Of a DNA stretch of 64,000 nucleotides, positions 1 to 11,576 are shown piece after piece. A program made the translations under genes and the position numbers. The stretch covers positions 24,214-88,213 of the forward strand of contig SNVD02014058.1 of the NCBI GenBank assembly GCA_013180625.2. The letters are read 5' to 3'. How positions within the stretch are numbered: position 1 is the first letter of the stretch; every line of letters begins with the position of its first letter. The notes under the pieces are model-generated. The model searched no databases and was not told where the DNA came from. It saw only the letters and a list, made by a program, of their open reading frames with translations. Source of the DNA: Boswellia sacra (Eukaryota; Streptophyta; Magnoliopsida; Sapindales; Burseraceae).

Positions 1-1010
1 TTCATCTAGATCTTCTCAATCCTTATAAGTTCTATGCTGTCAATATTCTTATTCCTAAACTAAAAAACCTTGTTACTTTTAGAGCTCCCAAGCTCAAGTC
101 TATGTATAAGTCATCTAAAGTGTCAGTCCAGTCTATTTCTTATAGTTCTTTAGAAACCTATCTTCCTATTATTTTTGCACCAGATGTACAAAGATATTGT
201 CGTGAAGGCTATCGTGGAATTCATCTGGGAGCAATTCGAATAGAATTGCAACCATTATTCCTTGGTGGTAAAAATGTTACTTGTTTTATTGCTGTCTTAG
301 ATACTCGTTGGCAATCTTTTGAAAAAGCTTTGATATCAGCCATTGAGGTAGGTCTTAATCAAGGTCATGTTGTTATACAAGTTGAACCTAACTTTACCCT
401 TGATATTTCTAAGCCTACTTTGCCAAACACTATCAAAGTTATGATCCAGATACATGGATTAGAAATGAATCCCAATTAGTCAGCTCTTGAAATTCATCAT
501 TCCATGACCGATAAAGTCCAAACACATCTCTTTTCCTTGAACCACACAAATATGCCTATTACTAGACTCAATGGTAATGGTATAATCATTCAGCCTCAAA
601 CTTTCAAACAAAATCAGCTCATTTTTCCTCCCAAATGGATTAATGAGCATGAGCAGAGTAACAAGCCTTAAACTGTCCATGACAAGCCAAAAATAGAAAA
701 GCTGTCTGCTGGAAGAACTTTAGTTTCTTTTCCAAGAGAATCAATTCCTATCTATCCTTGTGAAAAGTGCCAGCTAGAAGGTAAGAATCCTAGATCTTGC
801 ACTCATATGCCTAGAACTCATTTGCTTCTTAGATCTCAGTTAGTGAGATATGGCGGGTCTATCAATATGTTCAAATTTCCAGAAAATGATTTTGTCTCTA
901 ATGTCTCTGAAAATTATGTTGCTGGAAGCTGGATTGTTCAAAAGCTAGATCCAACATAGTTCGGTCCTATTGAAAAGGCGATCAACTAGCAGAACACTAA
1001 TGCTTTAGAA
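1..1010 (+). pseudogene. Pararetrovirus movement protein (3' part) and linker
   Basis: The frame is open from the window edge to a TAG at 477-479, with an internal methionine at 102. It resembles the caulimovirid movement-protein domain, which makes plasmodesmal tubules for cell-to-cell spread: a beta-rich core ending near LLDTRW-like residues (here VLDTRW) and a G-rich VIQVEPNF region. The same frame continues as a linker, broken by stops at 669-671 and 957-959. The linker includes a CEKCQLEG...C cysteine cluster around 765-805, and after about 1010 the frame changes before the coat ORF. In related viruses these parts belong to one polyprotein, so the stops are decay. The 5' part of the gene is not in the window. 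Confidence 0.75.
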
Positions 1011-1153
1011 TAAAACAAAGCATTAGAAGCTATTGCTGAGCAGCAGGAGCAGATAAAGCAAGAACTTCATGAGATACTTAGGAGATTGAAGAAAGTTCAC
1101 AGGCTAAAGTCAAGCAACTTTCAGATGCTCATGAAAAGCCTCGTCCAATCAAC

Positions 1154-2980
1154 ATGATTCTCAGCACTGGCGTAGACAGTGACTACTTAAACAAATTCGT
1201 GATGAGCAGCAAAGATACTTTGAGCAAAAGAAGAAAAAGAGGATTTCTTGGAAGAAAGATAAGCCAAGAAAGAATTCAGATATTTGGGAAGAAAGTCCTG
1301 CTGGTAACAGTATTAAAAGGCTTTTGGAGAAACTATGATATGCCACCTGTGCAGCCTTGGCCTATGCATGCCTCTGGTTGGGATGATGATCAATTTGATT
1401 CTACATCAGAGGAATCAAACAATTCTTCAGATTCTTCTTCTTCTTCAGTTGTTGAACCAGTCATGATGGAGCAGCCTTATATCTTTGCAACTCCAACATA
1501 TATTGATACTATTGGCAGGTTCAGGCAACAAACTCCTCAGTTCAGACCAGATACAAACAGAGAAGAAACATTAGGAGTATCTTCTTCATCAAATTTTGGT
1601 GATAACCAAAATCAAGAAAATCAAGAAGAGCTCGATGTTCATATTCAAGTGCCTAATGCTCCAAATGTAAAATTTTTTTGGAATATTGATGGTCTAAAGC
1701 CAGAAGAAACACTAGTATATTTTGAAAAGATGCTAGCTTGGGTAGAAGGAGAAATTCAACGTGCTCCACATCTTAGTAAAAGAGCAGTCACTCTTCGACT
1801 TATCTTGGGATTTCTCGGATCCTTGAGAAGATGGTGGGCGGATACATTTATTCTAGCAGAAAAAGAGTATAGCCTTAGTCGTGATCAGCCATATAATGAA
1901 TTAATCAAATATATGGTTGCTCATTTCTTCGGTACTCGAGATCGTGAAAACGAAATTTCTGAGAAAGAATATCTTCAGAACAAGTGCTGTGATGTTCGAA
2001 TGCTTGAGCAATATTTTCTCAGACAGGAATTCCTTTACTTCAAATTCAACAAGCAGACGGATACAATCGAAAGAACTTTTGTTCTTAATATGCCAGGCGC
2101 AATAGCAGAAATGCTTGAAGCAAAATTAAAGGTGGACGACATAACTGATTTTGCACCTTATAGCCTTGCCAGCTTATATCAGTTAGCCACAGAGGTGATT
2201 CAAACTCATTGTCTCAATCAAGATCTCAAAAAGAACATGAAGCACATCGAGAAAACTTCTCTTGCAAACTACTGCAACAAAAAGCCACAAGAATTTAGAT
2301 ATTCGCATCAATCGCCTTGCAAGTGCAAAAAAGAGAAGAATTCTAAGAAGAAATTTTCCAAGCCCTGGAAGCAGAACAAAAATACCAAGTATCGTTTTGT
2401 CAAAAAGCGAAAGTTTCTAAAGCAATCAGGCAAATGTTTTATTTGTGGCAAGAAGGGACATTTTACCAATCAATGCAAGAAGAGAAAGAGAGCTCCTATT
2501 CGGCTTCTTCAACTTGTCGATCAGTCAGAATTTTTAGAAGATTGGTACTATTGGTCAGATGATCCAGATGATGCTTTGTTCTCAATTGAGGTCCAGTCAG
2601 AAAATTCAGAAGGTAAACCTGGCAATGAATCTGAAGTCATCATGAACATTCCTCGTGAAGTACCTATTAATCTAACTATGCAATCAGGTCCAATTTTTCG
2701 GCCATATGTCAAAGTAGTACTTCAAATTTCTGATCAAGAACAAGTTGCTCTTTCTGCACTTATCGATACAGGAGCGGTTTCCTCTATCATTCATAGCAGC
2801 TGTCTTCTAAAGTCTCTATTCATTCCTATAACAGTTTGTTTTTCAGCCGCTAGTGGAGATTTATTTCAAAGTAGCAAATGCATTAGAGCTATTAATCTCT
2901 CGTCATTTTATAAAAGGCATAGCTTTTTTTTGCATTTGATCAATCAGGAGAAGATCTATTGCCTGGGATGGATTTTCTAA
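1154..2980 (+). pseudogene. Pararetrovirus coat protein, zinc knuckle and protease segment
   Basis: This is an uninterrupted 608-codon frame, part of a broken polyprotein. Residues about 30-160 are acidic and serine-rich. About 165-400 form the capsid domain, including an RRWW patch near 222. A lysine-rich stretch leads to a CCHC knuckle, CFICGKKGHFTNQC, at residues 428-441, which would bind nucleic acid during packaging. The aspartic protease active site, DTG, is at residue 538 (2765). The protease frame ends early: its last part continues in another frame from 2959, which gives a frameshift near 2970. Upstream of 1154 the polyprotein was in a different frame, so the initiating methionine here is probably not a real start. 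Confidence 0.8.
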
Positions 2981-4520
2981 GTATTTTCTCTCCATTCACT
3001 TTTCATTCTGAAGGATTTGCATTCACTATGCTTAATCCTATCACTCAGAGCTCTCGTTCTTGTCTTATTTTATGGATAGAGAAATTCTCTATCTCCAAGA
3101 GGGGTGAAAATGTTAAATCTCTGGCGCAAGAGTTTGAAACAGAGCACAAAGAACTTCTCGAATGCTGTGGAGATGTTCCAAATAAGTTTTGGTCACGAGA
3201 ATAATACTCTGTTTCTCTTCCATATAAAGACAATTGGAAAATGCCTTATCAAGCAGCTTCACATCCGGGATTGCCCCATGATGAAGATCTTTGTAGAGAA
3301 GAAATCTCTGAGCTTCTCAAAGTAGATCTCGTTAGACCTTCAAAATCTAAATGGGCAAGTCAAGCTTCCTATGTTAACAATCAAGCAGAACGTGTTCGTG
3401 GAAAGAAAAGATTCTGTATTGATTACAGAAAGCTCAATGATTGTTTGCGTGATATTCGATATCTTGTTCCAAAAAAGATTTGTCTCTTAAAGAGGATGGC
3501 TAATTTAAAGATCTATTTAAAGTTCGATATGAAGTCAGGATTTTGACAAGTTGGAGTCAAAAAAGAAGACCGTTACAAAACAGCTTTCATAGTGCCACAT
3601 AGACACTATGAGTGGAATGCGATACTTTTCGGTCTAAAGAATGCTCCTTCAGAATATCAGCATAGAATGGATGATGTGTACAAAGACATAATTAAATTTT
3701 GTCTTGTATACGTTGATGATGTCCTTATCTTCAGCAATAATGAAGAAGATCATGTCCAGCATCTTAAACAGTTCAAAAGTTTAACTTTTGAACATGGCTT
3801 GGTCTTATCTGAAAGAAAGATGTTAACTGGAATCCCAGAAGTAGATTTTCTTGGATTGCATATTAAAGATGGCTACACTACTCCAATGCCATATATTGCT
3901 GAAAAGATATTCTTGTTCCCTGATAAGTTGACAAGCAGAAAGATGATTCAACAATTCTTGGGAATTGTCAATTATGCAGGAGATTATATAAAGAATTTAT
4001 CCAGATACACTAGCCAAATCTCAAGACATATCAAGAAGGGAGCAGTAGCATGGTCAGATGAAGCAACTCAAGCTGTGATTGATTTGAAAGAAAAATGCAG
4101 GTCTCTTCCTCCTTTAAAGCTTCCTAACAAGGGACAACTCATCCTACAGACAGACGTAAGTGACAAATTTTGGGCAGCAGTGCTGCTCGAACAGGAAGGA
4201 AGCTATAGAAGAATTTGTGCATATAAATCCGAGCAATTCTCTGACTCGCAATAACATTATCCTTCATCCAAGAAAGAGGTGTTAGCAGTCATCAACGCTA
4301 TCAAGAAATTCAAATTCTATCTCTCTCTTGAAGAATTTGTAGTAGAAACAGACTACAAATATTTTAAAAGATTGCTCAGAGGAAGAGAAGCCAAATTCCA
4401 GATCCTCAGCTTGCTAGATGGTCAGAGTCTCTCTCGAGATTCAAGTTTACTATTCGCTACATCAAAGGTGAATCAAACGTTGTAGCAGATTTTCTCTCCA
4501 GACCAATTCCTAGATCAATT
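2959..4520 (+). pseudogene. Pararetrovirus reverse transcriptase and RNase H
   Basis: The segment 2959-3204 is the end of the protease, closed by a TAA. From 3241 the RT domain begins, with the fingers motif around RFCIDYRKLN. A TGA at 3544-3546 interrupts the FDMKSGF motif at the position where related proteins have tryptophan. The palm motif YVDD is at 3709-3720. RNase H starts near 4144 (QTDVSD), followed by a TAA at 4252-4254 and a frameshift near 4430, after which a VVADFLSRP-like ending can be read to about 4520. The domain would copy pregenomic RNA to DNA. With two stops and a frameshift it cannot be made as one protein. Confidence 0.85.
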
Positions 4521-4532
4521 CAAGTAATAACA

Positions 4533-7062
4533 ATGACTTCTAGTTCATCTAAGCCATACATGCTTGGTCAGGATGCTTTTGATAGAAGGCAGGAAGGTCT
4601 CAGAAAAAGAAAACTTCCTGTAACCCTAGAAGATTATAAAGGCAAAACAATTTTCAAGAAAAAGGTTACTCTTATGATCTTCCACTATTCTGTTCTCTAT
4701 TGCCTCCATAAATCAAAGCAGATATTGAAGATCGGGTGTTCTATGCACGTGACTATCCGAAAACATCAGTCAAAACTTATCAAAAAACGTGGGATCTCTT
4801 AGATCAGTGCATAATATGCCCTAGCACAGAGAAAAGAAAGTTTCAATTACTTTCTCTTTTACCAAATCCAGATCAAGTTTTCGAAACGATCTACAGATCT
4901 CTCCAAATTTTCATGCTGTTCATGATGAAGACATAACTTAGGGTCATTCAGTTATACCTGAAGCTTCTTCTCTTGGATACTATTCCTATTGGTTATTGTT
5001 CAACCTATATTCAATAGCTATGGTATTTGATCCTGTAATGATTCATAGGAGCAGAAGGTATAATCCTAATCGATGGTTTGATAGAATGTTCTCTCCAATC
5101 TTTGAAGATCTCTTGACACTGACGCTCAAAGGTGGATTTCAAATTGTTCACAAAATGATAATTATTTTTCAGCTAAGAGGCATATGGGGAAGAACAAGAA
5201 AGCCATTTGTTGAGTCAATTATCCATGATCATATGAGTGATGATATCCATACGTGTTGGGAAGGATGTCTGCATGCAAGAAAAAGATTAGCAGAAGTCTA
5301 TCATATGCCATTGCTTTATTGTACTCACAGTCCTGTTTCAGACAATGTCCTCAACTCTCCAGATCTCTATTACAAAGAGAGGATAAGGAATCTACAGCTC
5401 TTGAATGACAGCTTAGATGATGATTCAATTCAAGAATATCGGCATAATTATCATGAATGGCTTCGCAGACAAGGAAGAGCTAATGAGATTCAAAATCCTT
5501 CACCACCTGATGTGTTCGAAACTAGCAAGTATAGTAGTCGCACAAGTAATAAAGTGATGAGTAAGATATCATTCCCACGAGGATTGATTCTAATTGAATT
5601 TGTTATTTTTCAGCAACAATAAACTAAATAAGGGAGGTTTTGTTGAATGATTAACTAAATGAACTAAGAATGCAAATGAAGAATAACAAAACAGAAAGTT
5701 AATTTGAGTGAAAAATCAATGAGAGGAACCTGGTTAAGGGATCCTTCTCTGCCACAAGATATGGATTTGCGAATTAATCATAGAATTGTCGTCCAATCAC
5801 ACCATTGAAATTATCAACCGTAGATAACAACAAGCTCTGTTATCCTAATCTTTCCTTACTTTGTTGTTAAATAAAACAAGCTCTTTATTTAATCTCTATC
5901 CATTAAACAACCTAGAACAAGCTCTCTGAGTTTAATTCAATGGAGACATTACGATAAGAAAGATAGGTTGATCTAAGCAATAATCACACAGGTTCGGATT
6001 ATTTAACCTAGGTTGTATTTTCCAATTGCAATCTCTGATCACAATTTTGCTACTAATGTTTAGAAATTCAAGACAATTACGGATCAAGATTTCTAGTCTA
6101 GCAATAAATCACAACCAGATTATATTCAGTTGGCCACTCAAATACAATCAGCAAGCAATCATAAGCATTAAATATGGGAAAATACAAGCAACTTCAATTA
6201 GAGAATTGGATAACAATTCCTTACACAATCAACTTACAAAAACCATATCAAGGGCTTTGAAATCACCCTCAACCAATTCAGATTCAGTTACACATGTTCA
6301 AAAACGTGGTAAATACAATACAACATGGAGACATTCCAGAAAATGAAAGGGAAGGGAAAAACTTAGCAAATTTGATGTAATTCTCTTAGATTGTAGTTCT
6401 TCCTCTTTCCAAGCTTTCTTTCTCCTTCAAGAACTCCAAGAAATGAAAGAAATCCAGAGCTGCAGCCTCTACCACGTTCTCCCCTCTTCAAGTTATGAAA
6501 ATAAAACCCTAAAATATGTTTATATACTCTGCTACAGTAACTTGCTACAGTGCCCCGTATTTAATAACATGCTACAGTGATATGTGGAATTACAAATATA
6601 CACTTCTCATACCATTTTTATCACAACTTTCGGTACACTACATAAATTCGTGAACCGTAAATTTCTCCAGAAAATAGACTTCGAGAGCTTTTCAATGGTA
6701 TATAGCATGTTATCCGGTTAATTGTATATCGATACAATCAACTCCGAGAAATTGGTTGATTAGCAGAGGTGAAAATGAAGGGTTTTACTCCATTTTTGTG
6801 CAAGTTGCTCCAAAACTCCTACAAACATCAAAACCACACAAAAACATAAAAATACCAAGGAATATAGTAAATAAACATGGACAAATTGATATGAAAGTAA
6901 TACATAAATAGACACCTATCACCACCATAGGAAGATCTTGAAGAAGAATGGGAAGATTGGCCACAACCTCAAATGCCAAATGAACTATTTGATCTACAAG
7001 TTCCGCACATCAACGAGGTTCCATGGCAGAATGATTTCTTCTTTGACTCGGATGAACAATGA
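4533..7062 (+). pseudogene. Second pararetrovirus ORF, split by a solo LTR
   Basis: An ATG at 4533 opens a lysine-rich N-terminus. Frameshifts near 4740 and 4940 move the reading to a third frame that runs from 4996 to 5507. The solo LTR then interrupts it. After the duplicated CCACC the reading resumes at 6922 with an acidic tail (LEEEWEDWPQPQ...) and stops with TGA at 7060-7062. A TAG lies just after the right junction, at 6928-6930. I do not recognise a domain. Florendoviruses have an ORF of unknown function after the RT ORF, so it is probably that protein. It is not similar to the caulimovirus translation transactivator by eye. Confidence 0.6.
5508..6921 (-). mobile_element. Solo LTR, Athila-like Ty3/gypsy family, minus strand
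   Basis: The reverse complement of this 1414-bp block aligns end to end with the LTRs at 30467-31879 and 38329-39741. It starts TGATGTGTTCGAAAC and ends GACACCTATCA. The 5-bp duplication CCACC sits on both sides, at 5503-5507 and 6922-6926. No internal sequence is present, so this is a solo LTR left by recombination between two LTRs. It interrupts the pararetrovirus second ORF and so inserted after the virus. Confidence 0.95.
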
Positions 7063-7483
7063 AGTGGAAGCAAAGTGGACCTACCAGCAGAAGCATTGGT
7101 GAAGAGACATGAAAGAGACATAATATGACATGATATGATATAAAGTAAAAGTAATAATGCATGAGGTGAGTTATGCTAGTGAGGTGTGCAATGTAATGAT
7201 ATAATATTGTCCTTATGTGATGAGTCGTGTAATGAGGTGTCCAGTGTGATGATGTTAGAGATAAGGAATGAGTTGTAAAGTAATGTGATGTGACATAAAG
7301 TGTAGTGAGTCATGTATTGACATGTAAAGGAGATTCCTTAGAGATAAGGAAGCATCATAGCATAGTATCCTAGCTTTGCCTATATAAAGGATATGATGAC
7401 ATTGTATTAAGTAGAGTTGGATTAGAGTGAGAAGAGTTAGAAGAGTCGAGTCTCTCTTTTGTGTAAGCACTTATCAATATTAA
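7063..7483 (+). promoter_or_regulatory. Pararetrovirus intergenic region with TATA box
   Basis: This noncoding stretch after the second ORF ends just before the tRNA-Met primer site. It has a clear TATATAAA at 7381-7388 and is rich in short ATGTGATG/ATAATATG-type repeats. In caulimovirids this region holds the promoter for the terminally redundant pregenomic RNA. Promoter function is inferred from position and the TATA box only. Confidence 0.6.
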
Positions 7484-7614
7484 TGGTATCAGAGCTCTAG
7501 CTCTGCTTCTTTTTTAAAATTGATAAGTGTTTACGCAAAGGAGAGACTCGACTTTTCTAACTCTTCTCACTCTAATCCAACTCTAACTAATACAATGCCA
7601 TCGTATCCTTTATA
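7383..7614. repeat. Inverted repeat of the viral leader (hairpin, arms of about 96 bp)
   Basis: The left arm, 7383-7478, and the right arm, 7519-7614, are reverse complements with few mismatches, around a 40-base spacer that holds the primer site. The left arm starts inside the TATA box. The right arm is an inverted copy of the same promoter/leader segment, joined about 35 bases into the next genome unit. It marks a rearranged viral end. Confidence 0.9.
7484..7496 (+). promoter_or_regulatory. tRNA-Met primer binding site of the pararetrovirus
   Basis: TGGTATCAGAGCT matches the complement of the plant initiator tRNA-Met 3' end, the minus-strand primer of caulimovirids and the conventional zero point of their circular genome. 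It confirms the plus orientation of the whole virus copy. Confidence 0.85.
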
Positions 7615-8689
7615 ATTCTGATTTTGAAACATTTTTTTTAAAATTTATCTTTTATTATATTTTGCTGGACTTTGGGACTAGCTGGAAAAAGAAGTTGCTT
7701 GGTGGCTAGACTTGTAATATCACAAAGCTCATTACCTGAAGACTTTAAAGACTTCAACTGATGCAAAGATGAAATTTTTTTTCGAAGTGCTCCCCTGTGA
7801 ATTGACTGCTGTCAATGGGAAAATCTCTTTTGGTGACTATTCCCAGCGGATTTTGCTTCGGTAGTGTAGCATGACTCATTGTCAGCGGGTGCATTGACTT
7901 CTATTGACTTTTCTTTTTTAACATTTACTACTTTATTTGAATTAGTAAACTCCACGAGTCTTACTACAGTATATACAGTGGTCGTATTGTAGCATGTTAA
8001 AATCATAAATATATGTCTAAAAATCGTAAGCGAGAGGAAAAAATCGTATTTACGACTTTTATATTTTTTGTATTTACGATTTTTTAAATACAATTTTTAT
8101 TCAATCGTTTACAATTTTTACACATGTATTTACGATTTTTATATGAAATACACAGTTGCTGTATGGTACAGTAACTGTATCGTAGTTTTGCCCAAACTCC
8201 ACTCGTTCAATTTTACTTCAATTTTTTAAGATATATTTACATATAAATTTTTATATTAACGAATTGTTGAGATATATATTTAGTCTCTCTTTTCAATTAA
8301 TCATTAATCTTTCTCAAGTATTGATAATCTATCTTAACAAGCCAGATTTACATCATTATCAGACCTATATACCTATCAAAACACATTGAACACAAGAAAT
8401 CTATCAATAGTTACACAAATTGTATAGATAATTAATGGTATATCATTCATTGATAGAAACAAATATCACTTCTCGGTCTCCATTTGAATTCCAAAATTAT
8501 TTATCTCATGATTATGCATGAAATCTGCAAGATTTATGCATGAACTCAACATAAACAACCAATATTCTCCAAAAATTATCATTGGCCCCAATTTCTTCCA
8601 TCAACTATAAAAAAACACATAAAAAGAAATCAAAGTACTCAAAAACTAATCAAATATTAAGCTTAAAGATATCTAGCTTATGAGTAAAA
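7615..8689. other. Intergenic, no gene recognised
   Basis: A+T-rich sequence. Between about 8020 and 8200 there are several short direct and inverted copies of a TACGATTTTT-like motif, followed by a small palindrome around CTGTATGGTACAGTAACTGTA. A similar CATACAGCTACTGTA palindrome occurs near 48130, possibly from a small inverted-repeat element. Nothing coding is supported. Confidence 0.4.
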
Positions 8690-8948
8690 ACTCGCTTAAT
8701 TATCAATCTTACTATTTCATCTTTCATTTTCTCACTTGGCTTCATCTCAACCCCCACGCTGTCATGATGATGAGCATCATGCCTTGTTGCAGTTCAAGGA
8801 AAGTCTTATAATTAATAAGTCTAATTCTATTTCTGTTTATCCTTTTGCTTATCTCAAGGTTACTTCTTGGAAGGAAAATGAAGAAAATGGCAACTAGTGC
8901 TTTTGGAAAGGCATCACATACAGTGACAACACTGGTCATATGGTCAGG
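8690..8948 (+). pseudogene. RLP pseudogene A, first piece (signal peptide and LRR N-cap)
   Basis: This is the start of a Cf-9/RLP-class receptor-like protein, a plasma-membrane protein with extracellular leucine-rich repeats used in defence or development. It aligns with RLP pseudogene B at 41270-41500: a hydrophobic signal peptide, then a segment equivalent to DDERYTLLQFKESL and a degenerate CCSWEGITC N-cap. The initiating ATG region is not conserved and frames are broken. The piece stops at GGTCAGGC, where the equivalent of HVVKLDLT is cut by hAT sequence. The gene resumes at 10054 and again at 15801. Confidence 0.8.
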
Positions 8949-10053
8949 CAGATACAAGGTGGGTTCACATTTTAGTACTTTAGTGAGCATAATTCATATG
9001 TTTTCGGCAATAATTGATGTACTTGAAATAGTTGGCGATGATGGAGCAAATGATAACAAAAAATATGAAGCAAAGACATTGTTAATGTGGATGCAATCAT
9101 TTGATATTGTGTTTACTCTTCATTTGCTGAAAGATGTAAAGGGTGTCACAAATGAATTGTCATAAGCATTAAAAACAAGGGATCAAGATATTGTGAATGC
9201 AATATGGCTGGTTAGATTATGTAAACAACATTTGCAAACAATGAGAGAAAGTGGGTGGGATTCTTTGCTTGATGAAGTTACTTCTTTTTGTATCAAATGT
9301 TGTGTTCATGTTCCAAAGATGTAGGATGTGTATCTAAATCCAAGGCGATCACAACTCATAGCTTAAGAAACCACAAACTTGCATCATTATCGTGTTGAGC
9401 TATTTTATTCCATTTTAGATATGTAACTTCAAGAGTTGAATAATCGTTTTAATGAGGCTAACAATGAGTTACTTCTTTGTGTGGCATGTCTATGTCAAAA
9501 TAAGTCATTTTTTGCTTTCGATAAGAAAATAATTGTACTTTTTACACAATTTTATCCTAAACAATTCCCTACAATAGAACTTATGGAACTTGAGTTTCAA
9601 CTTGATATTTATATTATGGATATACGTTCTAATGTCAAGTTTTCAGGATTGAAATCGATTAGTGATCTTGCAAGGCTTATGGTTGAAACTAAAAGAGATA
9701 AGGTATATCCACTAGTTTACATGCTTGTGACATTGGCTTTGATCCTACCTGTTGCTACAGCTACCGTGAGAGGGTATTTTCAGCTATGAATGTTGTGAAG
9801 AATCGATTATGAAATCGGATGGATGACCAATGGATGAATGATAGTTTGATTGAATATATAGCTAGTAGTATTGAAAATGAAACCATTGTACAACGCTTTC
9901 AAAATATGAAAAAGCGTTGTGGATAGTTGTAGATCAATGAATGTTTTATGAACTTTTATCAAGTATTTATATTTATTACTCGAGGAAATTCTTATGCTTA
10001 TTGCTCTTTAATTTATTGCCCCTCCTTGGTGAAAGTTCTGGTTATGTCCCTAG
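8949..10053 (+). pseudogene. Truncated hAT transposase fragment (TTF/ZMYM1-like)
   Basis: The plus-strand reading begins inside the transposase at the RWGSH-like motif, followed by a segment reading IIHMFSAIIDVLE. After stops it continues at 9436-9789 with the C-terminal dimerisation region (LPVATATVRGYFQL, normally ERVFSAM). The zinc finger and first half of the catalytic domain are missing on the left. The right end, about 10030-10053, reads like a worn hAT terminus (CTGGTTATGTCCCTAG). Several in-frame stops (near 9163, 9322, 9364 and 9423) show it is dead. It lies inside RLP pseudogene A. Confidence 0.75.
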
Positions 10054-11368
10054 CCAGGCTTGACCTCACTAGTGGCTACCTCTGCGGTTCTATTAACTCC
10101 AGCAACAACCTCTTTGACCTTGTCTATCTTGAATGGCTTAGCCTTGCTAATAATGATTTCAATCACTAAAACCCCATCTAGAATCATGTACCTTTCAAGG
10201 CTATAACATTTGGATCTCTCTTGTTTTGGCTTTTCTGGTCAAATACCCTAAGAGATCTTCGAGCTCTCGAATTTGGTCTCTCTTAATGTATCGCAAATTA
10301 ATCTAGAGCACCAAAACTGGGGTCATCTACTCAGAAGTCTAGCTAAGGCATTTACCAATCTCAAAATGCTAATCTTAGAGAGGTAAACATTTCTTCTTTG
10401 ATACCTCAAACTAAGGCAAATTTATCTTCTTTGACTTATTTATCAGTTGAAGCGTGCAGACTAGAAGAAGAGTCCCCTTCAAAGATTTTTCTCTTACCCA
10501 GCCTCTAGTTTTTTAATATGGGGTCTATTGAAGATCTTACAATCTATTTGCCAAAATTTGAAAATAACAGTTCTTGAGGAATTGAGACTAACGAGGAGGA
10601 TATGCTCTGGTAGGATTCCAAACTCATTAGATAATCTCAACTCCTTGGATATGATGCAAAGTTTTAGGAAAATTACAGGTGAATAGTTCTTGTTTGACTT
10701 ATTTATTACTTCAATATTACAAATTGAAAGGAGAATTCCCTTAAGAGATTTTTGGTTTATCCAACCTTCAGTTTCTCGATGTGGGGAGCAATGAAGATCT
10801 TGCCATCTATTTCTCAAAATTTAGACGAAACAATTCCCCTGAGGAGTTGTGGCTAGGCATTCCAAATTCATTAGGTAATCTAAAATCCTTATCTGACTTG
10901 GATATGAGTGGACGTAATCTTTCAGGATCAGTTCCATCTTTACTTTCTAATCTAACACGTATCAATTATCGCAGTTAGCTACAAATGAAATTTCACGTGA
11001 GCTTCTTTCCTTGGGAAATCTTGGTTCTTTGGAAGTACTATATCTTTACAGAAACAAGTTAACCGGTCTAATCCCTTACTCACTTATGAATTCAAACAAG
11101 CTAATGATCTTATCATGACTAGATAATTAATTCACTGATCATATCCCAATTGAAATTAGAACCTTACTCAATTGAGTCATTTGAATATTTGATCAAATTG
11201 ATTGGAAGGCCCGATTCATAGCTTAGAGAACTCAATAATCTTGAAAATCTTGACCTTGGTTTGAACAATTTGAGTGGTACACTGGATCTTAACAAGTTTC
11301 TTTTTAACCTCAAAAATTTAGAATTGTTAATTCTCTCATCAAATAATTTCTCATTGCTCACCAAAGCC
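10054..11368 (+). pseudogene. RLP pseudogene A, middle piece (LRR region)
   Basis: The receptor gene continues from the LDLTSGYLCGSINSS segment. It carries many degenerate leucine-rich repeats of the plant extracellular type (LxxLxxLxLxxNxLxGxIP), for example IPNSLGNLKSLSDLDMSG near 10857-10915 and SVPSLLSNLT near 10930. The whole piece is collinear with pseudogene B (41515-42009 and 46472-47300). Stops and frameshifts occur throughout. It ends at the CCAAAGCC target site of the hAT element at 11369. Confidence 0.85.
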
Positions 11369-11576
11369 TAGGGATCGCAATCCCCGTCCCCGGCCCCGGC
11401 AAGGAATTCAATTCCCCGCCCCCAAAAATTTTCGGGAAATTTTCGGGGCCTGGGAGTTATATTCCGGTCCCGGGGAGTTGAATTACCCGAGTTATTTCTC
11501 CAGTTTGTATTTTTTTAATTTCCTCGGTTTGTATTTTTTAAACAAAGCTAAAAACAAGCAAGCTGCCAAAACGCTC

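Larger units (their letters stand above)
1..7614 (+). other. Endogenous pararetrovirus locus (Caulimoviridae, florendovirus-like), degenerate
   Basis: The order of domains on the plus strand is movement protein, coat protein, CCHC zinc knuckle, aspartic protease, reverse transcriptase, RNase H, a second unrecognised ORF, then a noncoding region with a TATA box and a tRNA-Met primer site. This is the caulimovirid order, and no LTRs or integrase flank it. A separate ORF after RNase H and the tRNA-Met start fit florendoviruses, but the genus is inference. The copy is dead: several in-frame stops, frameshifts, a retrotransposon LTR inside the second ORF, and an inverted duplication of its leader at the right end. 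The left end lies outside the window. Confidence 0.85.

Noticed and set aside
6026..6346. 106-codon frame within the solo LTR, and its equivalent at 62041-62286
   Set aside because: Both lie in the LTR and are not conserved as frames in the other LTR copies. They are chance frames in noncoding repeat.
7484..7496. tRNA-like sequences at 7484 and 31886 as tRNA genes
   Set aside because: Both are complements of tRNA 3' ends in primer-site position. No cloverleaf could be formed with flanking sequence.
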